A stretch of 9,841 nucleotides of DNA, taken from assembly GCA_949289625.1 (NCBI GenBank), contig CASEPH010000250.1, positions 1 through 9,841 of the forward strand, given 5' to 3'. Every line of letters begins with the position of its first letter. Within the stretch, counting starts at the first letter, position 1. The notes beneath the pieces are model-generated. The model saw nothing but the letters and a program-made list of their open reading frames with translations, was not told the DNA's origin and did no database searches. The DNA comes from an uncultured Clostridia bacterium (lineage in GTDB: Bacteria; Bacillota_A; Clostridia; Oscillospirales; Oscillospiraceae). This document shows, in pieces, positions 1 through 6,782 of this stretch. Both the position numbers and the translations under genes were made by a program.

Positions 1-135
1 AAAAAAGCGTTGGATTTCTACAAAAATAAAAGAATTTGAAGCTCTCGCTTCATTTGCTAAGGCAACAGGAAAAAACGTACAAAAGTTCCGGAAAAACCGA
101 TGAAAATTCGGTGCAAAATGGATTTTAGAAGCGGC
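1..135. other. AT-rich region upstream of the liv promoter, no gene seen
   Basis: No gene is supported here. A plus-strand frame is open from the window edge to a TGA at 101-103, but it lacks a recognisable motif and could be chance or the tail of a preceding gene. Small hairpins (37-52 and 96-112) are present; neither has a T run in the plus direction. Confidence 0.3.
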
Positions 136-163
136 TTGACGGGAAGCACCTTACTGTGATAAA
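136..163 (+). promoter_or_regulatory. Candidate sigma-A promoter of the liv operon
   Basis: TTGACG at 136-141 serves as the -35. GATAAA at 158-163 serves as the -10, with a 16-base spacer and a TG one base upstream (155-156), giving an extended -10. An alternative -10 is TAAAGT at 160-165 with an 18-base spacer. Transcription would begin near 170, leaving a leader of about 50 bases before livJ. The -35 matches the consensus at five of six bases and the -10 at four of six. It is the best promoter I see in the 218 bases before the gene. Confidence 0.55.
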
Positions 164-175
164 GTATTACTAAAT

Positions 176-200
176 TGTAAATGAAATTGATTCACTTACA
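176..200 (+). promoter_or_regulatory. Imperfect inverted repeat in the livJ leader (operator or RNA hairpin)
   Basis: Arms TGTAAATGAA (176-185) and TTCACTTACA (191-200) are complementary at nine of ten positions around a five-base spacer. The repeat starts just after the expected transcription start and ends six bases before the GGAGG ribosome binding site. It could bind a dimeric repressor or fold as a leader hairpin. The arm sequence is not one I can assign to a known regulator. Confidence 0.45.
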
Positions 201-218
201 TGAATGGAGGAAAATATT

Positions 219-1466
219 ATGAAAAACGTCAAGAAGCTTCTTGCTATGCTTCTGGCTGTGGCCATGGTTGTGTCTATGACCGCGTGCGGCACCAGCACCG
301 AAAGCAGCGTAGCTGAGAATGCCGGCTCCGAGGCCACAACCAGCACCGCCGAAAACGCTACCACCGGCAGCGCCATCAAGCTGGGCGGCATTGGCCCCCT
401 GACTGGTGCGGCTGCTATCTACGGCAACGCCACCAAGTACGGTTCTGAGCTTGCCGTGGAAGAGATCAACGCGCTGGGCGGCGTTCAGTTTGAGATCAAC
501 TGGCAGGACGACGAGCACGACCCCGAGAAGGCCGTCAACGCCTACAACAACCTGAAGGACTGGGGCATGCAGATTCTGGTGGGCACCACCACCACGGCTC
601 CCTGTGTCGCCGTTTCCACCGAGTCCAATGCGGACCGGATCTTTGAGCTCACTCCCTCCGCCTCTTCCACCGACGTTATTGGCGGTCAGGCAGATGCGGA
701 AGGCAATGTGACCATCGCCCGGAAGGACAATGTGTTCCAGATGTGCTTCACCGACCCCAACCAAGGCACCGCTTCTGCCAAATACATCTCCGAGCAGCAG
801 CTGGGCACCAAGATCGCTGTGATCTATAACAACTCCGACGCCTACTCCACCGGCATCTACAACAAATTTGCCGCCGAAGCTGAGGTTCTGGGCTTGGAGA
901 TCGTGTCCACCACCACCTTCACCGATGACACTGCCACCGACTTCTCTGTGCAGCTCAACGATGCCAAGAACGCCGGCGCAGATCTGATCTTCCTGCCCAT
1001 CTACTACACCCCCGCTTCTCTGATTCTGAAGCAGGCAGATGCCATGGAGTACGCCCCCAAGTTCTTTGGTGTGGACGGCATGGACGGCATCCTGACCCTG
1101 GAGGGCTTTGACACCTCTCTGGCTGAGGGCGTCATGCTTCTGACCCCCTTCACCGCCGATGCGGACGACGAAAAGACCAAGAGCTTCGTGGCTAAGTACG
1201 AGGAGAAGTACGGCGAAACCCCCAACCAGTTTGCGGCTGACGCCTACGACTGCGTCTATGCGATCTATGAGGCCATTCAGAAGAACGGTGTGACTGCGGA
1301 TATGTCCGCTTCCGACATCTGCGACAAGATGATCGAAACCTTCACGTCCAGCGATTTCACCTTCGATGGTCTGACGGGAACCGGCATGACTTGGGCTGCC
1401 ACCGGCGAAGTCGATAAGGCTCCTAAGGGCATGGTAATCCAGAACGGCGCATACGTCGGCATGTAA
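219..1466 (+). CDS. livJ: Branched-chain amino acid ABC transporter substrate-binding lipoprotein (LivJ-like)
   Basis: This 415-residue extracellular ligand-binding protein belongs to the type 1 periplasmic-binding-protein fold (Peripla_BP_6/LivJ family) and would deliver ligand to the LivHM permease. The start at 219 is chosen because GGAGG (206-210) lies eight bases upstream; an in-frame ATG at 204 overlaps that site. Residues 1-22 form a lipoprotein signal peptide with a KNVKK basic end and a hydrophobic core. The lipobox is M-T-A-C with Cys23 as the lipidated residue, followed by a Ser/Thr/Glu-rich linker to about residue 53. The mature domain has family landmarks: IGPLTG near its start, TPSASSTD in the first lobe, DPNQGT before the second lobe, and NQFAADAYDCVYA near the end. 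Codon choice is more strongly biased to C/G-ending codons than in the following permease genes, which suits a more abundant protein. Ligand specificity cannot be fixed from sequence; branched-chain amino acids are the family default. Confidence 0.9.
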   Translation: MKNVKKLLAMLLAVAMVVSMTACGTSTESSVAENAGSEATTSTAENATTGSAIKLGGIGPLTGAAAIYGNATKYGSELAVEEINALGGVQFEINWQDDEHDPEKAVNAYNNLKDWGMQILVGTTTTAPCVAVSTESNADRIFELTPSASSTDVIGGQADAEGNVTIARKDNVFQMCFTDPNQGTASAKYISEQQLGTKIAVIYNNSDAYSTGIYNKFAAEAEVLGLEIVSTTTFTDDTATDFSVQLNDAKNAGADLIFLPIYYTPASLILKQADAMEYAPKFFGVDGMDGILTLEGFDTSLAEGVMLLTPFTADADDEKTKSFVAKYEEKYGETPNQFAADAYDCVYAIYEAIQKNGVTADMSASDICDKMIETFTSSDFTFDGLTGTGMTWAATGEVDKAPKGMVIQNGAYVGM

Positions 1467-1482
1467 TCCTGCCCCAAAATCT

Positions 1483-1512
1483 ACGGGGGTTGCCAGTTAT
1501 GGCAACTCCCGT
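1483..1512 (+). terminator. Strong intercistronic hairpin between livJ and livH
   Basis: A 13-base-pair stem (1483-1495 with 1500-1512, including one G-U pair) closes a GTTA loop, starting 16 bases after the livJ stop. It is followed only by TTTGCCGATTTT, not a clean T run. It therefore looks like a leaky terminator or a 3'-end stabiliser of the livJ message rather than a full stop. This arrangement is common after binding-protein genes in ABC operons, where it lowers permease expression relative to the binding protein. Confidence 0.75.
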
Positions 1513-1564
1513 TTGCCGATTTTGAGGAAGCATTGAAAAAAACGTTAAAAAGGAGGTGCGGGGT

Positions 1565-2446
1565 ATGAGCCTGCTTCTCAATTTCATTAACGGAATTAGT
1601 CTGGGAAGTGTTTATGCCATTATTGCACTGGGCTATACCATGGTATACGGCATCGCCAAAATGCTGAACTTCGCCCATGGCGACGTGATCATGGTGGGCG
1701 CTTATATCTGCTTCTGCGCCATGAGCTATCTGAATCTGCCTCCGCTGGTAGGCGTACTGATGGCTATGATCGTATGTACCATACTGGGTATGGTGATTGA
1801 ACGACTGGCTTACAAGCCGCTCCGTTCTGCTCCATCTCTGGCGGTTTTGATTACCGCCATTGGTGTTAGCTATTTTCTCCAGAATGCGGCACTGCTGATC
1901 TGGAAGTCCGACCCCAAGGTATTTACCTCTGTGGTGGATCTTCCAGCACTGAAGCTGTTCGGCGGAGAACTGACCATCAGCGCCGTCACCATTGTAACCG
2001 TGCTGGCTTGTATCGTCATTATGATTGCCCTGACCCTGTTCACCAGCAAGACAAAAATGGGAAAGGCCATGCGTGCAGTCTCCGAAGACAAGGGTGCGGC
2101 ACAACTGATGGGCATCAATGTAAACAGCACCATTTCCGTGACCTTTGCCATTGGCTCTGGTCTGGCCGCCATTGCCGGCGTACTGCTGTGCTCTGCTTAT
2201 CCCACCCTGATGCCCACCACAGGCTCTATGCCCGGTATTAAGGCCTTTACCGCCGCTGTCTTGGGTGGAATTGGCTCCATCCCCGGCGCTATGCTGGGCG
2301 GTGTGCTGCTGGGCGTCATCGAGATCTTTAGCAAGGCCTATATCTCCACCCAGCTCAGTGATGCGGTGGTGTTTGCGGTGCTGATCGTTGTGCTGCTCAT
2401 CAAGCCTACAGGCCTGCTGGGCAAAAAGATCAGCGAGAAAGTCTGA
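1565..2446 (+). CDS. livH: Branched-chain amino acid ABC transporter permease LivH
   Basis: This 293-residue, very hydrophobic inner-membrane protein is one half of the transport channel (BPD_transp_2 family, LivH branch). ATG 1565 is preceded by AGGAGG (1551-1556) at eight bases. A GTG in frame at 1556 overlaps that site and is rejected. Family landmarks are GYTMVYGIAKMLNFAHGD at residues 23-40, the cytoplasmic loop KMGKAMRAVSEDKGAAQLMGIN at about 164-185 that contacts the ATPases, and PGIKAFTAAVLGGIGSIPGA at 223-242. About eight membrane segments can be seen. Length is typical for LivH. The gene lies after the livJ/livH hairpin, and livM starts ten bases after its stop. Confidence 0.93.
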   Translation: MSLLLNFINGISLGSVYAIIALGYTMVYGIAKMLNFAHGDVIMVGAYICFCAMSYLNLPPLVGVLMAMIVCTILGMVIERLAYKPLRSAPSLAVLITAIGVSYFLQNAALLIWKSDPKVFTSVVDLPALKLFGGELTISAVTIVTVLACIVIMIALTLFTSKTKMGKAMRAVSEDKGAAQLMGINVNSTISVTFAIGSGLAAIAGVLLCSAYPTLMPTTGSMPGIKAFTAAVLGGIGSIPGAMLGGVLLGVIEIFSKAYISTQLSDAVVFAVLIVVLLIKPTGLLGKKISEKV

Positions 2447-2456
2447 GGTGGCGGAT

Positions 2457-3557
2457 ATGAAAAAAATCAGTAAAACCACCCGCAGCAATTTGATTACATA
2501 TGCCATTGTAATCATCGCCTTTGCTATTATGCAGGGCTTTTCCGCCGCAGGGAAAGTATCCAATTCTCTGGCTGGACAGTTAATCCCCATCTGCGTCTAC
2601 ATCTGTATGGCCGTAAGCCTGAACCTGACCGTGGGTATCCTGGGCGAGTTGAGCCTGGGTCACGCGGGCTTTATGAGTGTAGGCGCTTTTTCCGGCGTGG
2701 TAGTAGCCATGAGCCTTCAGTCCGCCATCCCCTCTGGGCCGGTGCGTCTGATCCTGGCCATTATCATTGGCGGTCTGATGGCGGCAGTAGCCGGTGTCAT
2801 CGTCGGCGTGCCTGTTCTGCGGCTTCAGGGCGACTATCTGGCCATTGTAACACTGGCCTTTGGCGAGATCATCAAAAATATTCTGAACAACCTTTATGTG
2901 GGCGTGGACGGCAACGGCCTTCATTTCAGCATGAAGGATACTGCCTCCCTGGGCATGGAAGGCGGAACGGTTTTGATCAACGGTCCCATGGGCGCCGTGG
3001 GCATTGAAAAGCTTAGCAGCTTTATCGCTGGTTTCATTCTGGTGCTGATTGTGCTGACGGTGACTCTGAATTTGATTCGCAGCCGCTCCGGCCGGGCCAT
3101 TATGGCCATCCGGGACAACCGCATTGCGGCGGAATCTGTAGGCATCAATATTACAAAATATAAGCTCATGGCCTTTGTGACCTCGGCAGCCCTGGCCGGT
3201 ATGGCAGGCGCCCTTTACGCCATGAACTATTCCACCATCGTACCCAAGAAGTTTGATTTCAACACCTCAATCCTGATTTTGGTGTTTGTGGTGCTGGGCG
3301 GCATGGGCAATATCCGGGGCAGCATTATTGCAGCAACGGTTCTGACCATTCTTCCGGAAGCCCTGCGCGCAATGAACGACTACCGGATGCTGATTTATGC
3401 CATTGTGCTAATCCTGGTCATGCTGGTAACCAACAATCCCACACTCAAAAACATCTGGAACTTTATCAAAACGAAGATTGTCCAGTGGCTATTCTTCTGG
3501 AGACGGTTCCGGAAACATGCAAATCAGGCCATGGAAGGGGGCGGCACAGATGAGTAA
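2457..3557 (+). CDS. livM: Branched-chain amino acid ABC transporter permease LivM
   Basis: This 366-residue inner-membrane permease pairs with LivH (BPD_transp_2 family, LivM branch). ATG 2457 follows GAGGTG (2445-2450), which overlaps the livH stop codon, so the two are probably translationally coupled. Family landmarks are LSLGHAGFMSVGAF at 66-79, GDYLAIVTLAFGEI at 125-138, the ATPase-contact loop GRAIMAIRDNRIAAESVGIN at 212-231, and VLGGMGNIRG at 279-288. Around ten hydrophobic segments are visible. The C-terminus after the last membrane helix carries a Trp/Phe/Arg-rich stretch (WLFFWRRFRKH, 344-354) and an acidic Gly-rich tail. The final codons overlap livG by eight bases. Confidence 0.93.
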   Translation: MKKISKTTRSNLITYAIVIIAFAIMQGFSAAGKVSNSLAGQLIPICVYICMAVSLNLTVGILGELSLGHAGFMSVGAFSGVVVAMSLQSAIPSGPVRLILAIIIGGLMAAVAGVIVGVPVLRLQGDYLAIVTLAFGEIIKNILNNLYVGVDGNGLHFSMKDTASLGMEGGTVLINGPMGAVGIEKLSSFIAGFILVLIVLTVTLNLIRSRSGRAIMAIRDNRIAAESVGINITKYKLMAFVTSAALAGMAGALYAMNYSTIVPKKFDFNTSILILVFVVLGGMGNIRGSIIAATVLTILPEALRAMNDYRMLIYAIVLILVMLVTNNPTLKNIWNFIKTKIVQWLFFWRRFRKHANQAMEGGGTDE

Positions 3558-4380
3558 AATGGTTCCGGTACCCAGCGACAGCATCATTCCGGAGCGTGAT
3601 CTGGATAAAACTCCTGTGCTGGAAGCAAAACACCTGGGCATTGATTTTGGCGGTCTGACGGCAGTAGACGATTTTAACCTGACCATCGGGCGCACGGAGA
3701 TTGCCGGTCTGATCGGCCCCAACGGCGCCGGAAAGACCACGGTATTCAACCTGCTGACCAAGGTTTATCAGCCCACCCGGGGCACCATTCTTCTGAACGG
3801 ACGGGAAACCTCCAATATGACCACCGTACAGGTGAATAAAGCTGGAATCGCCCGAACCTTCCAGAACATCCGCCTGTTCTCCAACCTGTCGGTGGAGGAC
3901 AACGTAAAGATTGGGCTGCACAACCAGATGAAGGCCGGCATGTTCTCCGGCATTCTCCGACTTCCCCGGCACTGGAAGGCCGAGCGGGTGGCCCATGATC
4001 GTGCACTGGAACTGCTGAGCATTTTCGATATGCAGGATCTTGCGAACCACAAGGCAGGCAGCCTGCCCTATGGCGCTCAGCGTCGGTTGGAGATCGTCCG
4101 GGCTCTTGCCACCAATCCCAGCCTCTTGCTGCTGGACGAACCTGCGGCAGGTATGAATCCATCGGAGACTTCCGAGCTGATGGAAAATATCCGGAAGATC
4201 CGGGATACGTTCCAAATTGCAATCATGCTCATTGAGCATGACATGAACCTGGTCATGGGTATCTGCGAGGGTATCGCCGTTTTAAACTACGGTAAAATCA
4301 TTGCCAAGGGTACACCGTCGGAAATCCAGAGCAATCCCCAGGTGATCGAGGCCTATCTGGGCAAGCAGAAGGAGGGATGA
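3550..4380 (+). CDS. livG: Branched-chain amino acid ABC transporter ATP-binding protein LivG
   Basis: This is a 276-residue cytoplasmic ATPase subunit. In order it shows Walker A GPNGAGKTT (56-64), the Q-loop TFQNIRLF with Gln105, the LivG-type signature LPYGAQRRLEI (172-182), Walker B LLLLDEP (192-198), and the H-loop EHD with His230. It ends with the LivG-typical GTPSEIQSNPQVIEAYLG. ATG 3550 overlaps livM by eight bases and has a purine-rich AAGGGG (3535-3540) nine bases upstream. An in-frame ATG at 3559 is possible. The first 22 residues precede the usual LivG start and form a polar extension; a GTG at 3616 would remove it but has no ribosome binding site close by. Confidence 0.93.
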   Translation: MSKMVPVPSDSIIPERDLDKTPVLEAKHLGIDFGGLTAVDDFNLTIGRTEIAGLIGPNGAGKTTVFNLLTKVYQPTRGTILLNGRETSNMTTVQVNKAGIARTFQNIRLFSNLSVEDNVKIGLHNQMKAGMFSGILRLPRHWKAERVAHDRALELLSIFDMQDLANHKAGSLPYGAQRRLEIVRALATNPSLLLLDEPAAGMNPSETSELMENIRKIRDTFQIAIMLIEHDMNLVMGICEGIAVLNYGKIIAKGTPSEIQSNPQVIEAYLGKQKEG

Positions 4381-4384
4381 TCCT

Positions 4385-5092
4385 GTGAGTATGCTGAAAG
4401 TTGAGGATCTCCATGTATATTATGGCAGCATCCATGCCATCAAAGGGATCTCCTTTGAGGTCCATGAGGGGGAAATCGTAACCCTGATCGGCGCCAACGG
4501 CGCAGGAAAATCCACCACCTTGAACACCGTCTCCGGTCTGTTGAAGCCCCGGTCCGGCAGTGTCATGTTTGAAGACAAGAATATCGTGGGTGTTCCTGCC
4601 CACAAGATCGTGTCCCACGGCATGGCCCTTTGCCCCGAAGGCCGTCGGGTATTTCTGCAGATGACAGTGCAGGAGAACCTGGAAATGGGTGGATACACCA
4701 GAAGCGCCGGGGAAATCAGTACCTCCATTGAGGAGGTATACAGCCGTTTCCCCAGGCTGAAGGAGCGGTATAAGCAGACCGCCGGAACCCTGTCTGGCGG
4801 CGAGCAGCAGATGCTGGCCATGGGCCGGGCACTGATGTCCAAGCCCAAGCTCCTGATGCTGGACGAACCCTCCATGGGCCTGGCCCCCATCCTGGTGGAG
4901 CAGATCTTTGATATCATCAAGGAACTCCACAAAGCGGGCACCACGATCCTGTTGGTGGAGCAGAACGCACAAATGGCACTGTCCATTGCGGACCGGGCCT
5001 ATGTATTGGAAACCGGCACCATCTCCATGAGCGGCAGCGCCAAGGAGCTGCTCACAGACGAGCGGGTGCAGAAGGCCTATTTGGGTGGATAA
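4385..5092 (+). CDS. livF: Branched-chain amino acid ABC transporter ATP-binding protein LivF
   Basis: This is the second ATPase subunit, 235 residues, the usual LivF length. Motifs are Walker A GANGAGKST (36-44), the LivF-typical CPEGRRVF (83-90), signature LSGGEQQ (136-142), Walker B LLMLDEP (156-162), and VEQN (191-194). In VEQN, Gln is part of the normal LivF motif where LivG has EHD. The start is GTG 4385, eight bases after AAGGAGGG (4369-4376); ATG 4391 would sit 14 bases away and is less likely. The gene begins four bases after the livG stop. It is the last gene of the operon and is closed by a strong terminator. Confidence 0.93.
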   Translation: MSMLKVEDLHVYYGSIHAIKGISFEVHEGEIVTLIGANGAGKSTTLNTVSGLLKPRSGSVMFEDKNIVGVPAHKIVSHGMALCPEGRRVFLQMTVQENLEMGGYTRSAGEISTSIEEVYSRFPRLKERYKQTAGTLSGGEQQMLAMGRALMSKPKLLMLDEPSMGLAPILVEQIFDIIKELHKAGTTILLVEQNAQMALSIADRAYVLETGTISMSGSAKELLTDERVQKAYLGG

Positions 5093-5102
5093 AACAAACA
5101 AT

Positions 5103-5140
5103 GACACTGCAGAGCACATTCCTCTGCAGTGTCGTTTTTT
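5103..5140 (+). terminator. Rho-independent terminator of the liv operon
   Basis: A perfect 12-base-pair stem (GACACTGCAGAG at 5103-5114 with its complement at 5122-5133) carries a seven-base loop and is followed by G and six T (5135-5140). It starts ten bases after the livF stop. Confidence 0.95.
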
Positions 5141-5178
5141 GCGCCGTTATCTCCCGAAAGGACTCCGTAAACCTGCGG

Positions 5179-5208
5179 TTGACAGAGAATCGGCGTTCCC
5201 ATTATAAT
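5179..5208 (+). promoter_or_regulatory. Consensus sigma-A promoter
   Basis: Both hexamers are perfect: TTGACA at 5179-5184 and TATAAT at 5203-5208, with an 18-base spacer. Expected transcription start is near 5215, about 25 bases before the membrane-protein gene. No operator-like repeat is evident around it. Confidence 0.9.
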
Positions 5209-5239
5209 GAGGGCAGCATCAATGTTTGGAGGAAAACCC

Positions 5240-5701
5240 ATGCGAGAAACGATTCGAAAATGGATTCAGCGGATCTGCGAGCTGCTGGAGTTGCTGGTGG
5301 CCGTACTGGTGCTGATCGGAATTGTGGATGCCCTGGTAGGCTATTTTTTAGGGTTTACAGGGATTTACCACTGGATCGTGGGTACAGGACAATTTTTAAC
5401 GTTTTTAGAGAACATGTTTAACGTGGTGGTGGGCATTGAGTTTGTCAAAATGCTGCTGAAGCCCAACGGAGAAAATGTCATTGAGGTACTGGTATTCCTG
5501 ATCGGTCGCCATATGATTATTGGCGACAATTCCGCTGTGGATATTCTGCTTTCCGTCATCAGCGTGGGAGTGCTCTATGGGCTGCGCTGGTTCCTGCGCA
5601 CGGTGGATACGGAAGAAATAGAATCTCAGAGCCATACCTGGACTGGACTTTTGACAAAATTCCGCAAAAAGCCGGAAGAGGATGACCGAGAGGCCGGATA
5701 A
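5240..5701 (+). CDS. Small four-helix membrane protein, PsiE-like
   Basis: This 153-residue integral membrane protein has unknown precise function. ATG 5240 lies seven bases after GGAGG (5228-5232). An upstream in-frame ATG at 5207 falls inside the -10 box and would not be transcribed. Hydrophobic segments lie at about 13-37, 50-72, 79-94 and 99-118. They are followed by a charged cytoplasmic-looking tail rich in Glu, Lys and Asp. The pattern of a VVVGIEFVKMLL helix, then IEVLVFLIGRHMII, then a short polar turn (GDNSAVD) and a last helix ending LRWFLR resembles the phosphate-starvation-inducible PsiE-like family. I infer this from the pattern and have no alignment. The gene has its own promoter and is bounded by terminators on both sides, so it is expressed alone. 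Confidence 0.75.
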   Translation: MRETIRKWIQRICELLELLVAVLVLIGIVDALVGYFLGFTGIYHWIVGTGQFLTFLENMFNVVVGIEFVKMLLKPNGENVIEVLVFLIGRHMIIGDNSAVDILLSVISVGVLYGLRWFLRTVDTEEIESQSHTWTGLLTKFRKKPEEDDREAG

Positions 5702-5709
5702 AAAATGCA

Positions 5710-5750
5710 CAGGGCCCGCTGCAGAATCTTAGATTCCGCAGCGGGCCCTG
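5710..5750. terminator. Bidirectional terminator between convergent genes
   Basis: A 13-base-pair GC-rich stem (5710-5722 with 5738-5750) continues after one mismatch as five more pairs (5724-5728 with 5732-5736) closing a TTA loop. On the minus strand it is followed by TGCATTTTTT, a good termination context for rubrerythrin. On the plus strand the following ATCTATTCTTATT is a poorer T tract but probably still ends the upstream gene. Confidence 0.85.
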
Positions 5751-5761
5751 ATCTATTCTTA

Positions 5762-6310
5762 TTAACCGAAGTAACGCTTCAGCAGACCAGCCAGAGCTCT
5801 GCCATGGCGAGCCTCGTCGCGAGCCATCTCGTGGACGGTGTCGTGGATGGCATCCAGGCCCAGCTTCTTGGCGCGAGTAGCCAGATCGGTCTTGCCGGCA
5901 GTGGCGCCCATCTCAGCCTCTACACGCATGGCCAGGTTCTTCTTGGTGGAATCGGTGACCACTTCGCCCAGCAGCTCAGCAAACTTCGCAGCATGCTCCG
6001 CCTCTTCGTAGGCAGCCTTCTCCCAGTACAGGCCGATCTCAGGATAGCCCTCACGATGGGCCACACGAGCCATAGCCAGGTACATACCAACCTCAGAACA
6101 CTCGCCCTCAAAGTTGGAACGCAGGTCAGCCTTGATGTCCTCGGGAGCATCGGCAGCTACGCCCACCACATGCTCAGCGGCATAGGAATCGCCCTCGTCC
6201 ATCTTCTTGAACTTGTCGGCGCCAACGCCGCAGAGCGGACACTTGAAATCAGCAGGAAGGGTATCGCCTTCGTAAACATAACCGCAAACAGTGCATACAT
6301 ACTTTGCCAT
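5762..6310 (-). CDS. rbr: Reverse rubrerythrin (rubredoxin domain N-terminal, diiron domain C-terminal)
   Basis: This 182-residue cytoplasmic non-haem iron protein probably reduces hydrogen peroxide with electrons from NAD(P)H via redox partners, as known for clostridial reverse rubrerythrins. Residues 1-38 are a rubredoxin-type FeS4 site with Cys6-x2-Cys9 (CTVCGY) and Cys24-x2-Cys27 (CPLCG). Residues from about 55 on form a ferritin-like four-helix bundle. Candidate diiron ligands are Glu68 or Glu70 (FEGE), the ExxH at Glu103-His106 (EEAEH), Glu131 or Glu133, and the second ExxH at Glu166-His169 (DEARH). This domain order is the reverse of classical rubrerythrin. ATG 6310 follows GGAGGT (6325-6320) at nine bases; a TTG at 6316 is too close to it. 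The gene lies 58 bases downstream of perR on the same strand and is probably co-transcribed with it. Confidence 0.92.
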   Translation of the reverse strand: MAKYVCTVCGYVYEGDTLPADFKCPLCGVGADKFKKMDEGDSYAAEHVVGVAADAPEDIKADLRSNFEGECSEVGMYLAMARVAHREGYPEIGLYWEKAAYEEAEHAAKFAELLGEVVTDSTKKNLAMRVEAEMGATAGKTDLATRAKKLGLDAIHDTVHEMARDEARHGRALAGLLKRYFG

Positions 6311-6351
6311 AATCAATTTACCTCCATAAATAATTGTTGAATTGTTATCAA

Positions 6352-6365
6352 ACGGGAACCCCCGT
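6352..6365. other. Small GC hairpin between perR and rubrerythrin
   Basis: ACGGG (6352-6356) and CCCGT (6361-6365) can pair around a four-base loop, three bases beyond the perR stop codon. In the minus-strand transcript it is followed by TTGATAAC, not a T run. It may tune the relative amounts of the two messages or have no role. Confidence 0.3.
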
Positions 6366-6368
6366 GAT

Positions 6369-6761
6369 TTATGAAATCGTGTGGCGGCAACGGGGGCATA
6401 GCCCTGTAAACCGCAGAGATGTATCGGTGATGCTGCATCCGGAGTCCTTCTCCGCCTGGGATACCAGTTCCGCCGGAAGGTGTACGTCCATCAGATCCAG
6501 AACAGCGTCACAATTGGTGCAAATAAAATGGGTGTGAGGGTGAATGTCTGCGTCGAATCGCTCCTGGCCTGCAACCACGCCCACTGAGCGGATGACCCCG
6601 GCATCCTTAAGCTGCGTCAGATTCCGGTATACCGTAGCAAGGCTCAGATCCGGAAAGCTGGGACGAAGCTGATGATAGATCCAGTCCGCTGTGGGGTGCG
6701 TATCGGTGGAACGGAGGCAGGAATAAATGGCTTCCCGCTTTTTGCTGAATCGTTGTTTCAC
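6369..6761 (-). CDS. perR: Fur-family transcriptional regulator, PerR type (peroxide sensor)
   Basis: This 130-residue metal-dependent DNA-binding repressor has an N-terminal winged helix including [11 protein letters not shown] and SLATVYRNL (about 22-49), then a dimerisation/metal domain. Structural zinc cysteines form two CxxC pairs, Cys81/Cys84 (ICTNC) and Cys122/Cys125 (LCPRC). The regulatory-metal residues line up with Bacillus subtilis PerR: His22 (for His37), Asp70 in RFD (for Asp85), His76 and His78 (for His91 and His93), and Asp89 in LDL (for Asp104). The last Asp is a PerR hallmark. The start is GTG 6761, seven bases after AAGGAG (6774-6769); a TTG at 6779 precedes that site. Its position directly upstream of rubrerythrin supports a peroxide-stress role. 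Its own promoter carries a Fur/PerR box, suggesting autoregulation. Confidence 0.85.
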   Translation of the reverse strand: MKQRFSKKREAIYSCLRSTDTHPTADWIYHQLRPSFPDLSLATVYRNLTQLKDAGVIRSVGVVAGQERFDADIHPHTHFICTNCDAVLDLMDVHLPAELVSQAEKDSGCSITDTSLRFTGLCPRCRHTIS

Positions 6762-6782
6762 AAGTCGTCTCCTTAACAAGAA

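Noticed and set aside
2..103. Possible C-terminal end of a preceding plus-strand gene
   Set aside because: Only about 33 open codons with no motif in AT-rich DNA; cannot be told apart from chance without upstream sequence.
96..112. ACCGA/TCGGT hairpin followed by T run on the minus strand
   Set aside because: Five-base stem with a seven-base loop is too weak, and no minus-strand gene lies upstream of it in the window.
101..112. AAAATTC-containing sequence considered as a CodY site
   Set aside because: The second half of the CodY palindrome is missing.
192..764. Minus-strand open frame of 190 codons opposite livJ
   Set aside because: Low-complexity Gly/Val/His-rich translation, a shadow of the strongly GC3-biased livJ gene; no ribosome binding site or family resemblance.
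1481..2590. Long minus-strand frame (369 codons) opposite livH
   Set aside because: His/Gln/Gly-rich composition typical of an antisense shadow of a hydrophobic membrane protein; livH is clearly real.
3466..5119. Minus-strand frames opposite livG and livF (257 and 273 codons)
   Set aside because: They mirror genes with complete ABC ATPase motifs and show no domain of their own.
5705..6340. Plus-strand frame of 211 codons opposite rubrerythrin
   Set aside because: Begins inside the terminator hairpin and is antisense to a gene with intact metal ligands; no ribosome binding site.
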